DNA from: Verrucomicrobia bacterium SCGC AAA164-E04
GTDB taxonomy: Bacteria; Verrucomicrobiota; Verrucomicrobiia; Limisphaerales; AAA164-E04
Length of the DNA stretch: 64,000 bases
Assembly: GCA_000383715.1 (NCBI GenBank)
Contig: KB911990.1
Location: 90,840 to 154,839, forward strand
Reading direction: 5' to 3'
The notes beneath the pieces were generated by a model that saw only the letters and a program-made list of their open reading frames with translations, had not been told where the DNA came from and searched no databases. Positions 1-11,366 of the stretch are shown in pieces (the first letter of the stretch is position 1; each line of letters starts with the position of its first letter). A program made the position numbers and the translations under genes.

Positions 1-792
1 AAGCGCGACCTCCAATGCCACGCCTATACATTGAATGGGGCCGACCCAGGCTTTGGGGACTCCATTTGACTGGAGATAAGGAGTGCCATAATAAACCACA
101 AAAGAAAAAGAGCCTGACACCAGAAAAAAAGCACCGAGCAGGGTCATGTAATCTTTATTGCAGAACAGTTCCCTGACACAACGCCAGTAATCCAATTTAC
201 CCTGTTCGTTGACTTCATGTTCACTTTTTTGTATTCGAGGCAACAGCAAAGTGCTACAGGAGGTAAGCAAAGAAGCCGCCATTCCCAGATAAAGAACAAA
301 CTGCATCGAAGTCCCTTCATAGATAAACAGCCACCCGAAAATGATCACTGAAGGAACCATCCACCCAATGGACCCCCAGGCTCTCAGAAAACCAAACTGC
401 TCTTGAGGATCTTTCAGGTAATGAAAACTCAGCGCGTTGATCAAGGTGAAGGTTGGATGGTAAAAGGAATAAAAAAGAACGAAGCTTAGAAGCAACCCAC
501 CAAAGGTAGTTTGAAACTGCATGAACAACAGGGACAAACAAGCCATGATGTTCAAAAAGGTAAATACCTTCTGGATCGGAACATACCGATCAGAGATCAT
601 TCCCCACAAAAACGGAAACACGAGAAATGTGGAAGATGCGATTGAAAAAATAGCACCAATGGATGCAAAACTTAAGCCTTTTTCCTGCAACCAGATTGAC
701 ATGAAAGGCAACACCGAGCCACCCACACAAAACTGAATGAGCATGACGATGAAGAGTGACGAAGGCACGTCCTTCCAGGGCGGAACCTTCAT
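1..792 (-). CDS. MFS transporter, partial (runs off the window start)
   Basis: Reading the minus strand from the ATG at 792 gives an open frame to base 1 with no stop. It encodes about 264 residues of alternating hydrophobic helices. The N-terminal part has the MFS pattern, with a short charged loop GMISDRYVP after the second helix resembling the family's G-x-x-x-D-R loop, and later helices such as LLGAFFLVSGSFSFLVYYG. The overall style resembles the LacY/nucleoside-H+ symporter-like branch (MFS_1_like), but the substrate cannot be told. The start overlaps the stop of the upstream helicase gene in an ATGA arrangement (790-792 against 789-791), so the two are probably translationally coupled. 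The C-terminal part lies outside the window. Confidence 0.8.
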   Translation of the reverse strand, partial: MKVPPWKDVPSSLFIVMLIQFCVGGSVLPFMSIWLQEKGLSFASIGAIFSIASSTFLVFPFLWGMISDRYVPIQKVFTFLNIMACLSLLFMQFQTTFGGLLLSFVLFYSFYHPTFTLINALSFHYLKDPQEQFGFLRAWGSIGWMVPSVIIFGWLFIYEGTSMQFVLYLGMAASLLTSCSTLLLPRIQKSEHEVNEQGKLDYWRCVRELFCNKDYMTLLGAFFLVSGSFSFVVYYGTPYLQSNGVPKAWVGPIQCIGVALEVAL

Positions 793-2919
793 AGGGTTTG
801 GATTGGAGCATCAGGAATCGCATCAAGGAACCGTTGCCCGTAGCGTTTGAGCAAAACCCGGTTATCCAGGACAGCAACAATGCCTTGATCGGTCTGAGTA
901 CGGATCAAACGTCCCACTCCTTGCCGGAATTTCAGGATAGCCTCAGGCAAGGAATACTCAAAGAACGCATCGCCTCCCCTGGCAGTGATCCGTTCCACCC
1001 GGGCTTCCGTCAGTGGATGATCCGGGACGGCAAATGGAAGCCGCGTAATAATCACGTTACGCAAGGCATCTCCGGGAACATCCACACCCTGCCAAAAACT
1101 GTCAGCACCAAAAAGCACGGAAGAGGTGTCCTCTTTGAATCGCTCAAGCATGGTTGATCTTGGCAGACCAGTGCCTTGAACGTAGAGCGTCATATCCTTG
1201 GACTCGAAATAGGGCAGCATTTCTTCCGCAACATTTCTCATGAGCTTGAGATTCGTAAACAGAACGAAAGCACTCCCTTTTGTCATCGTGGTAAAGTGCT
1301 CGATCCAATGACATAGATCTTTCTGATAATCAGCATGCCTGGGATCCACCATTTTGGAGACGACATACACTTTCATCTGACGATTAAAATCGTAAGGTGA
1401 CCCCAATTGCAGGGTTTGAGCATCGTAACCCCCGATGCGGGCTACAAAGTAATCCATGCCGCGCATCTTACTCATCCTTTTATTTTTTCGCGAATGAGAT
1501 AATGCTTCCTGATCGCTGGATTCTTTACCGGCCATGGACAAGGTGGCACTCGTCATGATTATCGAAGTACCACTGTCAAATAGTCGATGCCGTATAAATT
1601 CTGAAACGTCAACGGGAGCCGCATTGAGTGACAAGTTCTTACCCGTCCTTCCCCCCCCGTTCCACCCAGTAGACGTAAGGATCATATTCCTGGCTGAGGA
1701 ACATCGCGATGGTCTCTTTCAATTCCGCTATTCTGCGATTGCAATCCTGTAATTCCTGACCTACCTCACGGTCATCTGATTGCTTGATCAACTCGTTCAG
1801 CGATACTCTCAATCGCTGCAGCGGCAAGGTGAGGCAATCTTCTACAAGGTCCGGATTGCGAATGCGCAATTCCTTCCAGAACCGTGATGTTTTCCAGGAG
1901 CTCTTCTCCTCTTTTTCTGTTTGAGATCGCTCAAGGATTTCGTTGCAGGCATCTTCAACTTCGGAAAAAAAAGTCTCAGCCGTGTGATGCACATCACCGA
2001 CTTGCTGAACTACTTTGCCCTTCTGTAAGACCGTAAGTAATCCCTTCTTAGTGGAAGGATTCCAAAGTTTATTCAGCGCAAAATGGATCTGGCCACTGGA
2101 AATACCCAGTCCAATATGTCGGGATGCCACTTGTTCTACCGTGTGGGCCTCATCGAATATGACGAAATCATTCCTGAACAGAACGCCCCCTTCGGCGGGT
2201 TCTTCAACCGTGTTTAACAAAGTGAAGAACAATGTATGATTCAGCACAACAACATCTGCAGACATGATGCGTTGCCTTGCTTTTTGAAAGAAACAGGCAT
2301 GATTTGTCTGCGCAAAATCCGATTTGGAACCACACATCTTGGGTGAGCAGAGTCCTCTTTCTGAACAGACTTGAGACCAGACCTTGGGATTGGGTTCCTC
2401 ATCAAAATCAGACAAACTCCCGTCAACTGTTTCTTTGGACCATTCCATGATACGCTGGAGCTCGGCACTTTCCGGAGTCGTAAAAAGTCCATCTGCCATT
2501 TGCATGGCCTTGTGAAGTCGTTTAGTGCAAAGGTAATTATGTCTCCCCTTCAGCATGGTGAAGTTGAACGAGACAGGGAGAATTTCCTGCAACATCGGAA
2601 GGTCTTTTTCAACCAGTTGCTCCTGGAGGTTAATCGTATGAGTACTGATGATAGCCCGTTTACCCTCCGAAACAGCGTAAAGGATGGCAGGGATCAGATA
2701 GCCCAGACTTTTACCAACGCCGGTGCCGGCCTCTACGATGAGGTGCTCCTGATCGTTCAGAGCTTCCGCCACCGCATGAGCCATTTGCTGTTGCTGGGGC
2801 CGGTATTCAAAATTACTAGCTCTGGACAGCAGGCCGCTTTCAGAAAAGATGGTCGACACGTGGTCAGCCAATTCAAGGCCGCCGTAACCACTAGGCTCCC
2901 CTTCAGAAACCCTGATCAT
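789..2919 (-). CDS. dinG: DinG/XPD-type ATP-dependent DNA helicase, frame broken at a G8 run
   Basis: A superfamily 2 Fe-S helicase of about 709 residues, split over two frames: 2919-1639 (N-terminal) and 1685-789 (C-terminal). The N-terminal part has a Walker A motif EAGTGVGKS (residues 63-71), cysteines at about 131, 185, 191, 196 and 209 that would hold the 4Fe-4S cluster, and a DEAH box (256-259). The C-terminal part has SATL, the motif V-like segment FGADSFWQGVDVPG and the motif VI-like GVGRLIRT. The frame breaks at 1651-1658 (eight C on plus, eight G in the message). Removing one base joins YWVER-GG to RTGKNLSLNA and gives a continuous protein. The family unwinds DNA in repair. The gene lies 22 bp downstream of the acyltransferase gene and overlaps the MFS start. 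An assembly error is the likeliest cause of the break; a true pseudogene is the alternative. Confidence 0.85.
1651..1658. other. C8 homopolymer at the frame break of the DinG gene
   Basis: Eight consecutive C on the plus strand (G8 in the message). The reading frame is excellent on both sides but offset by one base, and a run of seven restores it. Runs of eight A inside the same gene (1965-1972) and in the sulfatase gene (11012-11019) do not disturb the frame. Confidence 0.85.
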
Positions 2920-2941
2920 ATCTCAAGTTGCTTATCCACCA

Positions 2942-3640
2942 TTAGTGTTTCTGTGGATGCCATATCGTGACATCCTGTTGCGCACGGTTTTTAACAATCA
3001 TTTTATCGGGAAGAATGCCCCTCCAGCAGACATTCGGATAAATAACACCATGGCGCCCGATGAGACTGCCAGGGTTGAGCACGGCATTACACCCTATCTC
3101 CCCGTAATCGCCGATGATGGCTCCCAATTTCCTCAAACCAGTATCGATGGGCATCCCACGTTGGTCAATCTCATCAATGTAAATGGAATCCTGCGTCAGC
3201 TTGAAGTTGGAAATTTTGACCCCTGCACCCAGATGGGCGTGAAATCCAAGAATAGAATCACCCACATAGTTGAAATGCGGAGCAACAGCGTGGTTGAACA
3301 GGAGACTGTGTTTGACCTCGGTGGCATTTCCAACCACACAGTGATCACCAATAACAACGTGCTCTCTGATGTAAGCATTGCTTCGGATCTGGCAATGTTT
3401 ACCGATGATAGCCGGCCCTTTGATGACCGCGCCCGCCTCCACCACCGTGCCTTCACCAATTGAAACATTTTCAGCAATAAAGGCAGGCTCGCCTATCGTC
3501 GTATGGCGCTGATCAGCACCTACGTTTTCGTCGATATAGCTTTTCAAGCATTTCAAAGCTTCCCACACCCGTGACTTTCCTTCAAAAAGAACGGCATGAT
3601 CGGTCTCCTGCAGATTCAAATAATGATCTGGGCTCAGCAT
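2942..3640 (-). CDS. Left-handed beta-helix acyltransferase, GlmU C-terminal-like
   Basis: The 232-residue protein has a short N-terminal segment followed by hexapeptide repeats (for example IAENVSIGEGTVVEAGAVIKG and CQIRSNAYIREHVVIGDHCV, read in shorter pieces), which fold as a left-handed beta helix. The segment PHFNYVGDSILG (His about 122) matches the region of GlmU that carries the acetyltransferase catalytic histidine. The nucleotidyltransferase half of GlmU is absent: no G-x-G-T-R-M motif is present. The protein is therefore probably a stand-alone sugar-phosphate N-acetyltransferase or a related acyltransferase for cell-envelope sugars. The acceptor is unknown. It is followed 22 bp later by the DinG gene on the same strand and is probably the first gene of that run. 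Confidence 0.8.
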   Translation of the reverse strand: MLSPDHYLNLQETDHAVLFEGKSRVWEALKCLKSYIDENVGADQRHTTIGEPAFIAENVSIGEGTVVEAGAVIKGPAIIGKHCQIRSNAYIREHVVIGDHCVVGNATEVKHSLLFNHAVAPHFNYVGDSILGFHAHLGAGVKISNFKLTQDSIYIDEIDQRGMPIDTGLRKLGAIIGDYGEIGCNAVLNPGSLIGRHGVIYPNVCWRGILPDKMIVKNRAQQDVTIWHPQKH

Positions 3641-3942
3641 AACTTTATTTTAACTGACTAGATGGCATTGAAAAGTGAAATCAGAAAATATCAGGTTAAT
3701 TGTGAATTAATCCCTAAGTGGGCTTATTATCTCAAATGAGAAAAAAACAGAAAGATAGCTTGCCTGAAACAAGCAATTCAAAATAGGTTTTCATTTAACG
3801 TTTCCTGTTCTTCCTGTTTCACTTACATTATTTAACCATACTTAACCGACCGAACATTTATTTTCTCGTCCCACATTGGCAGTGTAATTGCTGTTTTATG
3901 ACAAAATATTACTTTTGAACCAGGCTTAGAGGAAAAATACCA
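3641..3942. other. Intergenic region between divergent genes
   Basis: About 300 bp, AT-rich, between the minus-strand acyltransferase gene and the plus-strand Ig/propeller gene. It must contain promoters for both directions, but I could not pick a convincing -35/-10 pair. A small stem (GCTTG and CAAGC with a 7-nt loop, 3758-3774) is the only structure noticed. No coding potential is visible. Confidence 0.5.
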
Positions 3943-6900
3943 TTGATCGCCTATTTAAAAATTATGAAACCATTCGGTTTGCGAGAGCTGATAGATTTAC
4001 GTTACCTGAATGCATTGCTTTTGATTCCAGCGATGATTTCATGGCATCAGGCACAATCGCAATCATCCACATTTGTTTTACCTGCTCCTCAGGAACTGCA
4101 AGTTGTTCCAGGAGATGGTAACATCCTGTTGACATGGAAACCTCCCCTTACCCAGACTGGCCTCACGGGATATCTCGTCAAGCGCTTCAACGGAGCAGTC
4201 CTGGAAAACACTTGGAACCTTGGCGTGGATGATCCCCGTGAAATCAGAGATGTCGATCTCATCAACGGGACTTTGTATCATTATGCCGTTAGCGCTCAGG
4301 TTTTACTTGTCGAAGGACTTGAATCAACGGCTCAGGCAACACCCCAAGCCACAGTTTCTTTCCTGGTTGCACCTGTCCATTTGACTGCGATTATTGAAAA
4401 TGGCGGCGTCAGCCTGTCCTGGAGCTATCCGGATGCAATCGAGCTGAATGGATTTGAATTGAATAGAAAAATAAGTGAAGCAGGAGAAAGCATCATCATG
4501 CTTCCTCCCGATGCGAATGGCTATTTTGACAACCAGATTACAGCTGGACAAACGGCGATTTACCATCTCAGTGCTGTTACAGAAAACCAAAAAAGCCCCT
4601 CTGCCTCATTCGAAATCATGGTCCCTCGTTTGCAGCTAGACCCAGCTAAAATGCCCCGGATTGTCAGACAAAGCAATTTCATCGAAGGAGTCGCCGGTGC
4701 CAATGTACAACTTTTCACTGAAGTGGAGGGAAGCAATCCTCTTCATTACACCTGGTATTACAATGGACGAAAAATGCCCGGAGTTACTGAACAGGGAATT
4801 CAGATATTTAATTTATCACCAGAACACGTTGGAACCTATTTTGTTGAAGTAAGCAATCCTTTTGGAAGCATCGTTTCCGGTCCCATGAAAGTTGAAATAA
4901 ACCCTGCCAACCTAGGAGGTGTCGACATCGAATGGAATGCACGTTTCGAAAGTAATGTCGGTTTTGAAAGCAAATCCGTAGGGGTCTATCACGAAGGTAA
5001 GACCGGTGCCATTGTCGGAGGCCAATTCACTCCGGATGGCAGCAAGAACAGTGACCTGATGGTGGTGTCGTATGATGACGCAGGAAATCAACTTTGGTCT
5101 ACAAGAGCTTCCTTCAGTAAAACGAGTCAGGAGTTTGCCCAGAAATCAATACTGGATTATCGGGGGACCTTCACGTGTGAATCCGGCTGAACTTGTCGAT
5201 GATATCACCTCTGATCTTCCAAGAAATCCAGTTGATTTGCCATTCCTCGCCTCGTTTGGCAGAGATGGCAACATAAATTGGACGTCCACACCCTTCCGGA
5301 ACTTCGACAGCAGGCATTTCATTGTGGACATGCAAAGCGATGGCAACGGGACCATCTACTTGTTAGGAAATATTGAATCTAATGAGTACAAGGGGATGGT
5401 TATTCAACCATTATCTGCAGTAAGCGGAACCCCTCTGGACCAGCTTGTGACAGACGAAGCCACACAATTCACCGCCATGGCTTTCAAAGTCTCCCGGGAT
5501 AAACGCATTTATGTGGTGGGGGAATCCAATGAGGTCAGAGGCAATGCATCGGGACTTCAACTAAGATGCTATGGAGTCAACGGAACACTCGATTGGAAGA
5601 CAGATTTCGGGAAGATAGGCGTCTATGACTTCTCCCCTTCTTCCATTCATTTGAGCGGAAAAGACAACATCTACGTAGTTGGTTCTTCCTATAAAAGTGA
5701 CGAGGCCGGAGACATTCATGTCGTAAGCTTCGACCCCCTGGGGCAAGGTAAATGGCAAAACACACTCGGACTTCCCGATGGAACCGAGGATATCCCCGTG
5801 AAGGCTGTCGTTGATCATGCTGGATCCATTATCATTGCAGGAGACACCACGCCTCAGATGGAAAGCACCCGCATTATTCTTGGTAAATTTTCAAATACCG
5901 GAAAAGCCGATTGGTCTACTTTGATACCTTCATCGATCCCTGGAATGCAGGATCATATCACTGACATGGACATCGACAGAACAGGGAACATCTACCTGGC
6001 AGCTATTCGACATGCTCATGGCACAGGACAGGATTTTGCCAGTCTACGATTCAATACAGATGGCCTTCTCATCTGGGAAGCCAGCTTCAAGCAACAGGGT
6101 CTTGTGGTAGAAGAGGCCACTTGCATCGATGCGGACGACCAGGGAAATGTCATCCTCAGCGGGGTGACTTACCTCAACACCAAACAGCAGGTTGTATCCA
6201 TACGGCAAACATCTATTGACGCCGTCGAGAACCTTTTACCGGAAATCAAGTTTAATGACGAACCCTTCAAAAACCCAGTTTACGCTCCCGGTCGATGGAC
6301 GGTTGAAGTGGAAGCTGAGGATCCGGATGGTGAGGTGACCAAAGTGGAGTTTCTCGACGGAGCGAAAGTTCGAGGAGTCGATACGGAAGCTCCCTACACT
6401 TTTGAATTTGCATCAGACATGCCGACTACAGCGCGCGTGTTTGCACGCGCTTATGACAACCTTGGAGGAGTTGCAATCTCTGAAGAATTAGCAATAGTGA
6501 TAGCTGAGAAACCAGATGGAAGCCCTTCAGGAACCCTTCCACAGGAGGATTCATTTCTGCCGGAAGGATCTGATTTGACGTTGGATTTCGGGATCACTGG
6601 CGCGGAACCAATCCGTTATCAATGGTTTCTGAATGGCGAGAGATTGAAAAGAGCAAATCAGCCCACCTTACCGATACTGCCAAATGTCACCCGGGTTAAT
6701 TCTGGCAGCTACGTTTTACGAGCACAAAACAATGAAGGTAAGGTTTTATCCGAACCAGTGGTCGTTTCGCTGGATTGGCAAGTTGTGGAGGGTGCTGACA
6801 ATTTCGAAGAGGCTACTGCAATAAGAGGAAATACAGGATTCATCAGGGCCTCTAATAAGGGAGCTACCATGGAAAACGGTGAACCCAGACATAGTAAAAA

Positions 6901-8170
6901 AAGGAGTGGTCACAGTATCTGGTATCGCTGGCGACCAGACATATCGGGCTTGACAACTTTATCACTACAAGGTTCCAGCTTCGATACCCTTCTGGGTGTT
7001 TATGCAGGGCCTTCATTGACACAGCTCAGCGAAATTGAATCGGATGACGATCGTGGGGGATTTTCAACCAGCAAACTTGAGTTCAATGCAGTCGCCGGTG
7101 TGGATTACATGATAGCCATTGCAGGATTCAACGAAGCCAATGGTAATATTCTTTTCAGTTGGCAACTGGATCCCAATCAAGCCATCAGTCTACCAAAAAT
7201 CAGCATCTCGCCCAACAAGAACACAGTAAATATCGGTGAACCCTATCAGCTGCAGACCTCTATCTCAGGAAATTTACAAGGAATAATACTCCAGTGGTTT
7301 CGCAATGGGGCAGCCATACCGAACGCAAATGGAACTACTTTTGATATCGGATCGGCAAAACCAGAAGATGCCGGGGTCTATTGGATCAGCATCAATGCAG
7401 GCAACGTCAATGCACGCACAAAACCAGCACATTTAACCGTCAACATCCCCAGAAGAGGAAAGATCATACGTGAACTTGTTCTTGAGGAAAAATTCGCAGA
7501 TCTGTTTTTCTTTGTGCAGGATTTCAATCCAGTTCTCCAGTTCCAGCCTCAAGCCTTTGCCTCGCCTTTCCAGGCAAAGGCGGCTTCCCTTGCCACTGGG
7601 TTTACTGGAGCACAAATTTTTAACACATTTGGTGCAACCAAGGAGGCCGGCGAGCCTGACCACTGTGGCGTTCCCGGAGGTGCATCCCAATGGTTCGCCT
7701 ATCAGTCACCGACTAATGGTGAATTAAGCATTTCAACTGACGGTAGTGACTTTGATACCGTGTTGGCAGTTTATACTTCCACTGGCAGTAGCTTTGACGA
7801 TCTTACGGAAGTCTCCTGTGATAATGACAGTGGCAACGACGGACAGGATAGCACGGTCAAATTCAATGCGACAGAAGGCACTATTTATTATATAGCAGTT
7901 GACGGTGTCGAAGCCGCCACAGGCACTGTCAACCTCGCTTATGAATTGGAAGTTGGGCTTACTGTTCAAGGGGTGACCATTGCTGACTTAGGCATGCAAT
8001 TTGAAATAACAACGGTTCCAAACATTACCTTTGTCATTGAGGGCACTGAGGATTTTAATAATTGGGTAAAACTCATCTCAACAAGTTCAGTCGACGGTAA
8101 TTTTGTTTACATTGATAATGAGGCACTTACTGGGAGACAAAGATTCTATCGAGTCTATGTAACAGAGTAA
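3943..8170 (+). CDS. Giant secreted Ig/FN3/beta-propeller protein, frame broken near 5072-5187
   Basis: About 1,408 residues if the two open frames (3943-5190 and 5072-8170) are joined. A TTG start at 3943 is favoured by AGAGGA nine bases upstream; an ATG at 3964 is the alternative. A signal peptide (LLLIPAMISWHQAQS) is followed by two FN3-like domains, an Ig-like domain (HYTWYYNG...GTYFVEV) and a run of beta-propeller strands (D-x-x-G-N-I-Y-V-V-G type). Next come a Big_9-like domain (EAEDPDGEVTKVEFLDG), further Ig domains and two jelly-roll domains with the pattern S-x-F-D-T-x-L-x-V-Y. The end is a C-terminal FYRV motif common in verrucomicrobial exoproteins. It is probably a cell-surface or secreted binding protein; the ligand is unknown. 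Deleting one base in the overlap restores the frame, but the exact site is not clear. Confidence 0.75.
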
Positions 8171-8383
8171 TGATTACAATTTCATCCAATGCCATGAAGT
8201 GAAAACTGGCAGTAACAAGCATCATTCCGACGATCAATCCCGGAACAGAGCACACCTTCAAAGCACTCAAGAAGCAGGAAACCACCTCTAAACCTGCACT
8301 TTCCCTGGGCATTTTATGGCTATTGTTGGTAAAGCAGAATGATTGATAATGACGCAATCACGGATACACTTCACTGACTTTTT

Positions 8384-9286
8384 TCAGGATTTCCATTTCA
8401 GCAGTGCCACCCCCACAAGCAACACAAGGATGCAAATGAGTTTGGGAACGAAGTTCTTTTCCCTGAAGGCGAGCACTCCGCCAATGAAGGTAATTAAAAC
8501 AGCGCAGCGTCTGAGTGGTGAAATGACTGATATCAATGAATCGGACTGGCTGACAGCTTGGAAATAGAAAAAATCAGCCACAAGCAAAAATATACCAATC
8601 ATCGGGATACACCACCTCCATTCAAATTGAGACTGACCAAAGCGTCTCAGTTTCCAAAACAGCAAGAGAGGAGACATGACCACGACGAGGTATATTGAAA
8701 ACCAGCATTGAAGCGTTGCCACTTCCATACCTCTGATCTGCAGCAAATATTTGTCGTAAATCGCACTCAATGCCCCAATCCATGTTGCTATCAACATGAA
8801 TCCCACCCACCGATCTCTTAGAAAGTGAATACCCTCCATTCGCCCCACCAGGGAGAGGGCATAAAACCCTACCATGATCACCCCTGCCCCCAGCCATTGT
8901 ATCAATGCCGGCCGTTCCCCCATCAATCCGACAGCAATCAATATGGTCCAGAATGGCGCAGTTGAACGAACGGGGGCAGATACTGAGACGGGAAGATGTT
9001 TGACCGCAAAGTAATTGAATATCCAGGAGCAGGATACAAGTAAAGCTTTGCTCAAAACCACTCCATGATCGCTCCAGGACATGGAGTGAACCTTTAAGGT
9101 TAACCAGGGATAAGATTCAGGCGCCCATTTTGACCAGCATAAGAGCGGGAGCCAGACTGCAGCACCGGCCAACACACTGATGAATAATACCGGTGGAACA
9201 GCGTTATCGCGGACTCCAGCTTTTTTAAACAGGTCGTAAAACCCCAGAAACAAAGCTGACAATAAAGAGAGAACCACCCAAGTCAT
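8384..9286 (-). CDS. EamA/DMT-family inner-membrane transporter
   Basis: 300 residues with about ten hydrophobic helices in two halves, the usual size and layout of EamA (drug/metabolite transporter) permeases. The N-terminus MTWVVLSLLSALFLGFYDLFKKAGV and the internal FNYFAVKHLPVSVSAPVRSTAPFW region are typical of the fold. Members export amino acids, nucleotides or other small metabolites; the substrate cannot be read from the sequence. The gene is convergent with the giant exoprotein gene (213 bp gap) and lies 221 bp downstream of the sulfatase gene on the same strand, so it may have its own promoter. Confidence 0.85.
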   Translation of the reverse strand: MTWVVLSLLSALFLGFYDLFKKAGVRDNAVPPVLFISVLAGAAVWLPLLCWSKWAPESYPWLTLKVHSMSWSDHGVVLSKALLVSCSWIFNYFAVKHLPVSVSAPVRSTAPFWTILIAVGLMGERPALIQWLGAGVIMVGFYALSLVGRMEGIHFLRDRWVGFMLIATWIGALSAIYDKYLLQIRGMEVATLQCWFSIYLVVVMSPLLLFWKLRRFGQSQFEWRWCIPMIGIFLLVADFFYFQAVSQSDSLISVISPLRRCAVLITFIGGVLAFREKNFVPKLICILVLLVGVALLKWKS

Positions 9287-9507
9287 GAGCTTCTTTTTAA
9301 CAAGATTTCATCAGCCTCCAAAATATCGATATTGATTGATTGAAGTCGCAAGCAGCTGAGATTGAGCTTTTGTATTGGAATATATCCGATGGCGAAAAAG
9401 ATCTACCACGTGCAAATACTCAATCCGTCAGTCAGTTCGGGGTGAAGTCAACGACGAAAAACATCCCTGCCATCCCATACCATAATACTCTCCTCCAGTA
9501 TTGATTT

Positions 9508-11127
9508 TCACCCTCTTGGGCGCCGTAAGGAACGAATAAGTTGATTGCTTGGATACTGTTTGCGAACGGGAGCATTCCAAGTATTTTCGTCCGTATCGCC
9601 ATACATTTTTTTGGTTTTCCAAAAGCTGGCTTTCATCTCTTCGAGCTTCGAGGAATAAGCCGAATTCTGGGCAAGGTTTCTCATTTCTTGAGGATCTGCC
9701 ATGAGATCAAATAACTCCCAACGACTTGCCATTTCAGCGGGTGTCCGTGGATGATCAAAATACAGCAATTTGTATTGTTCACCACGAATGGCGCTATGCT
9801 TGGCAACTCCGTGACCACCGTCAATGTAGCGGTAATATAAGGTGTCCCGCCAATTTTCAGGCGAATTCCCTCCGTTCGTCAGGATGGGAAGAAAGCTGAT
9901 GCCGTGAACCTTCCAGTCGGGTTTCACACCTGCAGCATCAAGGAAGGTAGGTGCATAATCGATATTCTGCACCATGGCCTTGGCTCGCGAACCTGCTTTA
10001 ATTTTACCAGGCCAGCGAATGATCAACGGCATTTTCATGGATTCTTCATAGGCCCAACGTTTGTCAAACCAACCATGCTCCCCCAGATAAAATCCTTGAT
10101 CGGCGCAGTAAACAACCATGGTGTTTTCTGCCAGCCCCATTTCATCCAGTCGATCCATTACTCGCCCAACATTGCGATCCACACCCGCAACGCAACGAAG
10201 ATAGTTACGCATGTAACGCTGGTATTTCCAGCGCACAAGGTCTTTGCCTTTGGGAGGATTCGCCAGGAATGCTTTGTTTTCTTCTTCAAAGGCTGCGATG
10301 TAGGCTTTGCGCTGGTCCGGAGTAAAGCGAGAAATCACATTTAAGTCTCTTTCGGTTTCAAAAAGCATCAAGTCACTGGCCATGCGCATGTGCCCGTCAA
10401 TCCCCATTTTGTGATTCGCCGCCGAGACGCGCGTATCGTAATCGTCAAACAGGCTGGGTGGTTCAGGAAAGGTGATGTCACGATAAATTTGGAGTTCCCT
10501 GAGACTGGGCTTCCAGTTCCGGTGGGGCGCCTTGTGCTGAATCATGAGTGCGAAGGGCTTGGAATCATCGCGTTCTTTCAACCAATCCAGCGCTAGATCG
10601 GTAATCACATCGGTCGAATGCCCTTTGATTTCACGACTTCCTTCGGCGTTATACATATGAGGGTTGTAGTAACTCCCCTGGCCGCTCAACACATCCCATG
10701 CATCAAACCCAACCGGTCTTGTTTTCATATGCCATTTGCCAAAAATAGCTGTGGTGTAGCCATTTTTCTTCAATGCTTTGGGCCAGGTAGGTCGTCCCGG
10801 GTCCAAGGCACCACCCAGATTCACAATCCCATTCTTGTGACTGTGTAAACCGGTCATAACCGTTCCACGCGAGGGCGTACAGATGCTGTTTCCGCAGAAA
10901 CTGTTCTCAAAAAGCATCCCCTCATTGGCAATACGATCAATGTTAGGTGTAGGAGGAAGATCCATCCCGTAGCGATAAGATGAAATCGCTTGAGTGGTCA
11001 GATCATCGCTGAAAAAAAAGAGGATATTAGGTCGATCTTTTGATGACCCGGCCCCCAGCGTCTGTAAACTGCTGAACAATCCCCAGACAACCAAGATACA
11101 GCTTGCTGCAGTAGTTAAGATTTTCAT
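9508..11127 (-). CDS. Secreted formylglycine-dependent sulfatase
   Basis: A sulfatase of the alkaline-phosphatase superfamily, 539 residues from the ATG at 11127; an in-frame ATG at 11148 would add seven residues and neither has a clear Shine-Dalgarno. A signal peptide (ILTTAASCILVVWGLFSSL) precedes the metal-binding segment PNILFFFSDDL. The core motif C-T-P-S-R-G-T-V-M-T-G carries the cysteine that becomes formylglycine, followed by the GKWHMK motif with a catalytic lysine and histidine. Length and motifs fit the N-sulfoglucosamine, iduronate and choline sulfatase group. It probably acts in the periplasm on sulfated polysaccharide. It depends on a formylglycine-generating enzyme, which I did not find in the window. 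It is divergent from the CotH-like gene. Confidence 0.9.
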   Translation of the reverse strand: MKILTTAASCILVVWGLFSSLQTLGAGSSKDRPNILFFFSDDLTTQAISSYRYGMDLPPTPNIDRIANEGMLFENSFCGNSICTPSRGTVMTGLHSHKNGIVNLGGALDPGRPTWPKALKKNGYTTAIFGKWHMKTRPVGFDAWDVLSGQGSYYNPHMYNAEGSREIKGHSTDVITDLALDWLKERDDSKPFALMIQHKAPHRNWKPSLRELQIYRDITFPEPPSLFDDYDTRVSAANHKMGIDGHMRMASDLMLFETERDLNVISRFTPDQRKAYIAAFEEENKAFLANPPKGKDLVRWKYQRYMRNYLRCVAGVDRNVGRVMDRLDEMGLAENTMVVYCADQGFYLGEHGWFDKRWAYEESMKMPLIIRWPGKIKAGSRAKAMVQNIDYAPTFLDAAGVKPDWKVHGISFLPILTNGGNSPENWRDTLYYRYIDGGHGVAKHSAIRGEQYKLLYFDHPRTPAEMASRWELFDLMADPQEMRNLAQNSAYSSKLEEMKASFWKTKKMYGDTDENTWNAPVRKQYPSNQLIRSLRRPRG

Positions 11128-11366
11128 GGCAAGATTTAATTTAACCAAACCATGCGTTTAATAAAAGAAAAAGCGAATCCGCTTCATTCTGATGAGACCC
11201 TTTTCTGCACATCACCAAGGAAAGTTTCGAACAAACATGCTACGAATTAATACCACAAGCTTAGGCAATCGTAGGACTCGAAGAATCATCGATTCGTCCC
11301 CACCCAATAGCAAATTGTAACTTTGTTGCCAGATTCACTGTCAATATTTATAAGTAATCAAAAGCA

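Noticed and set aside
8127..8357. Minus-strand 76-residue open frame with a hydrophobic segment between the exoprotein and EamA genes
   Set aside because: It overlaps the end of the exoprotein gene, has no Shine-Dalgarno and matches no family that I know.
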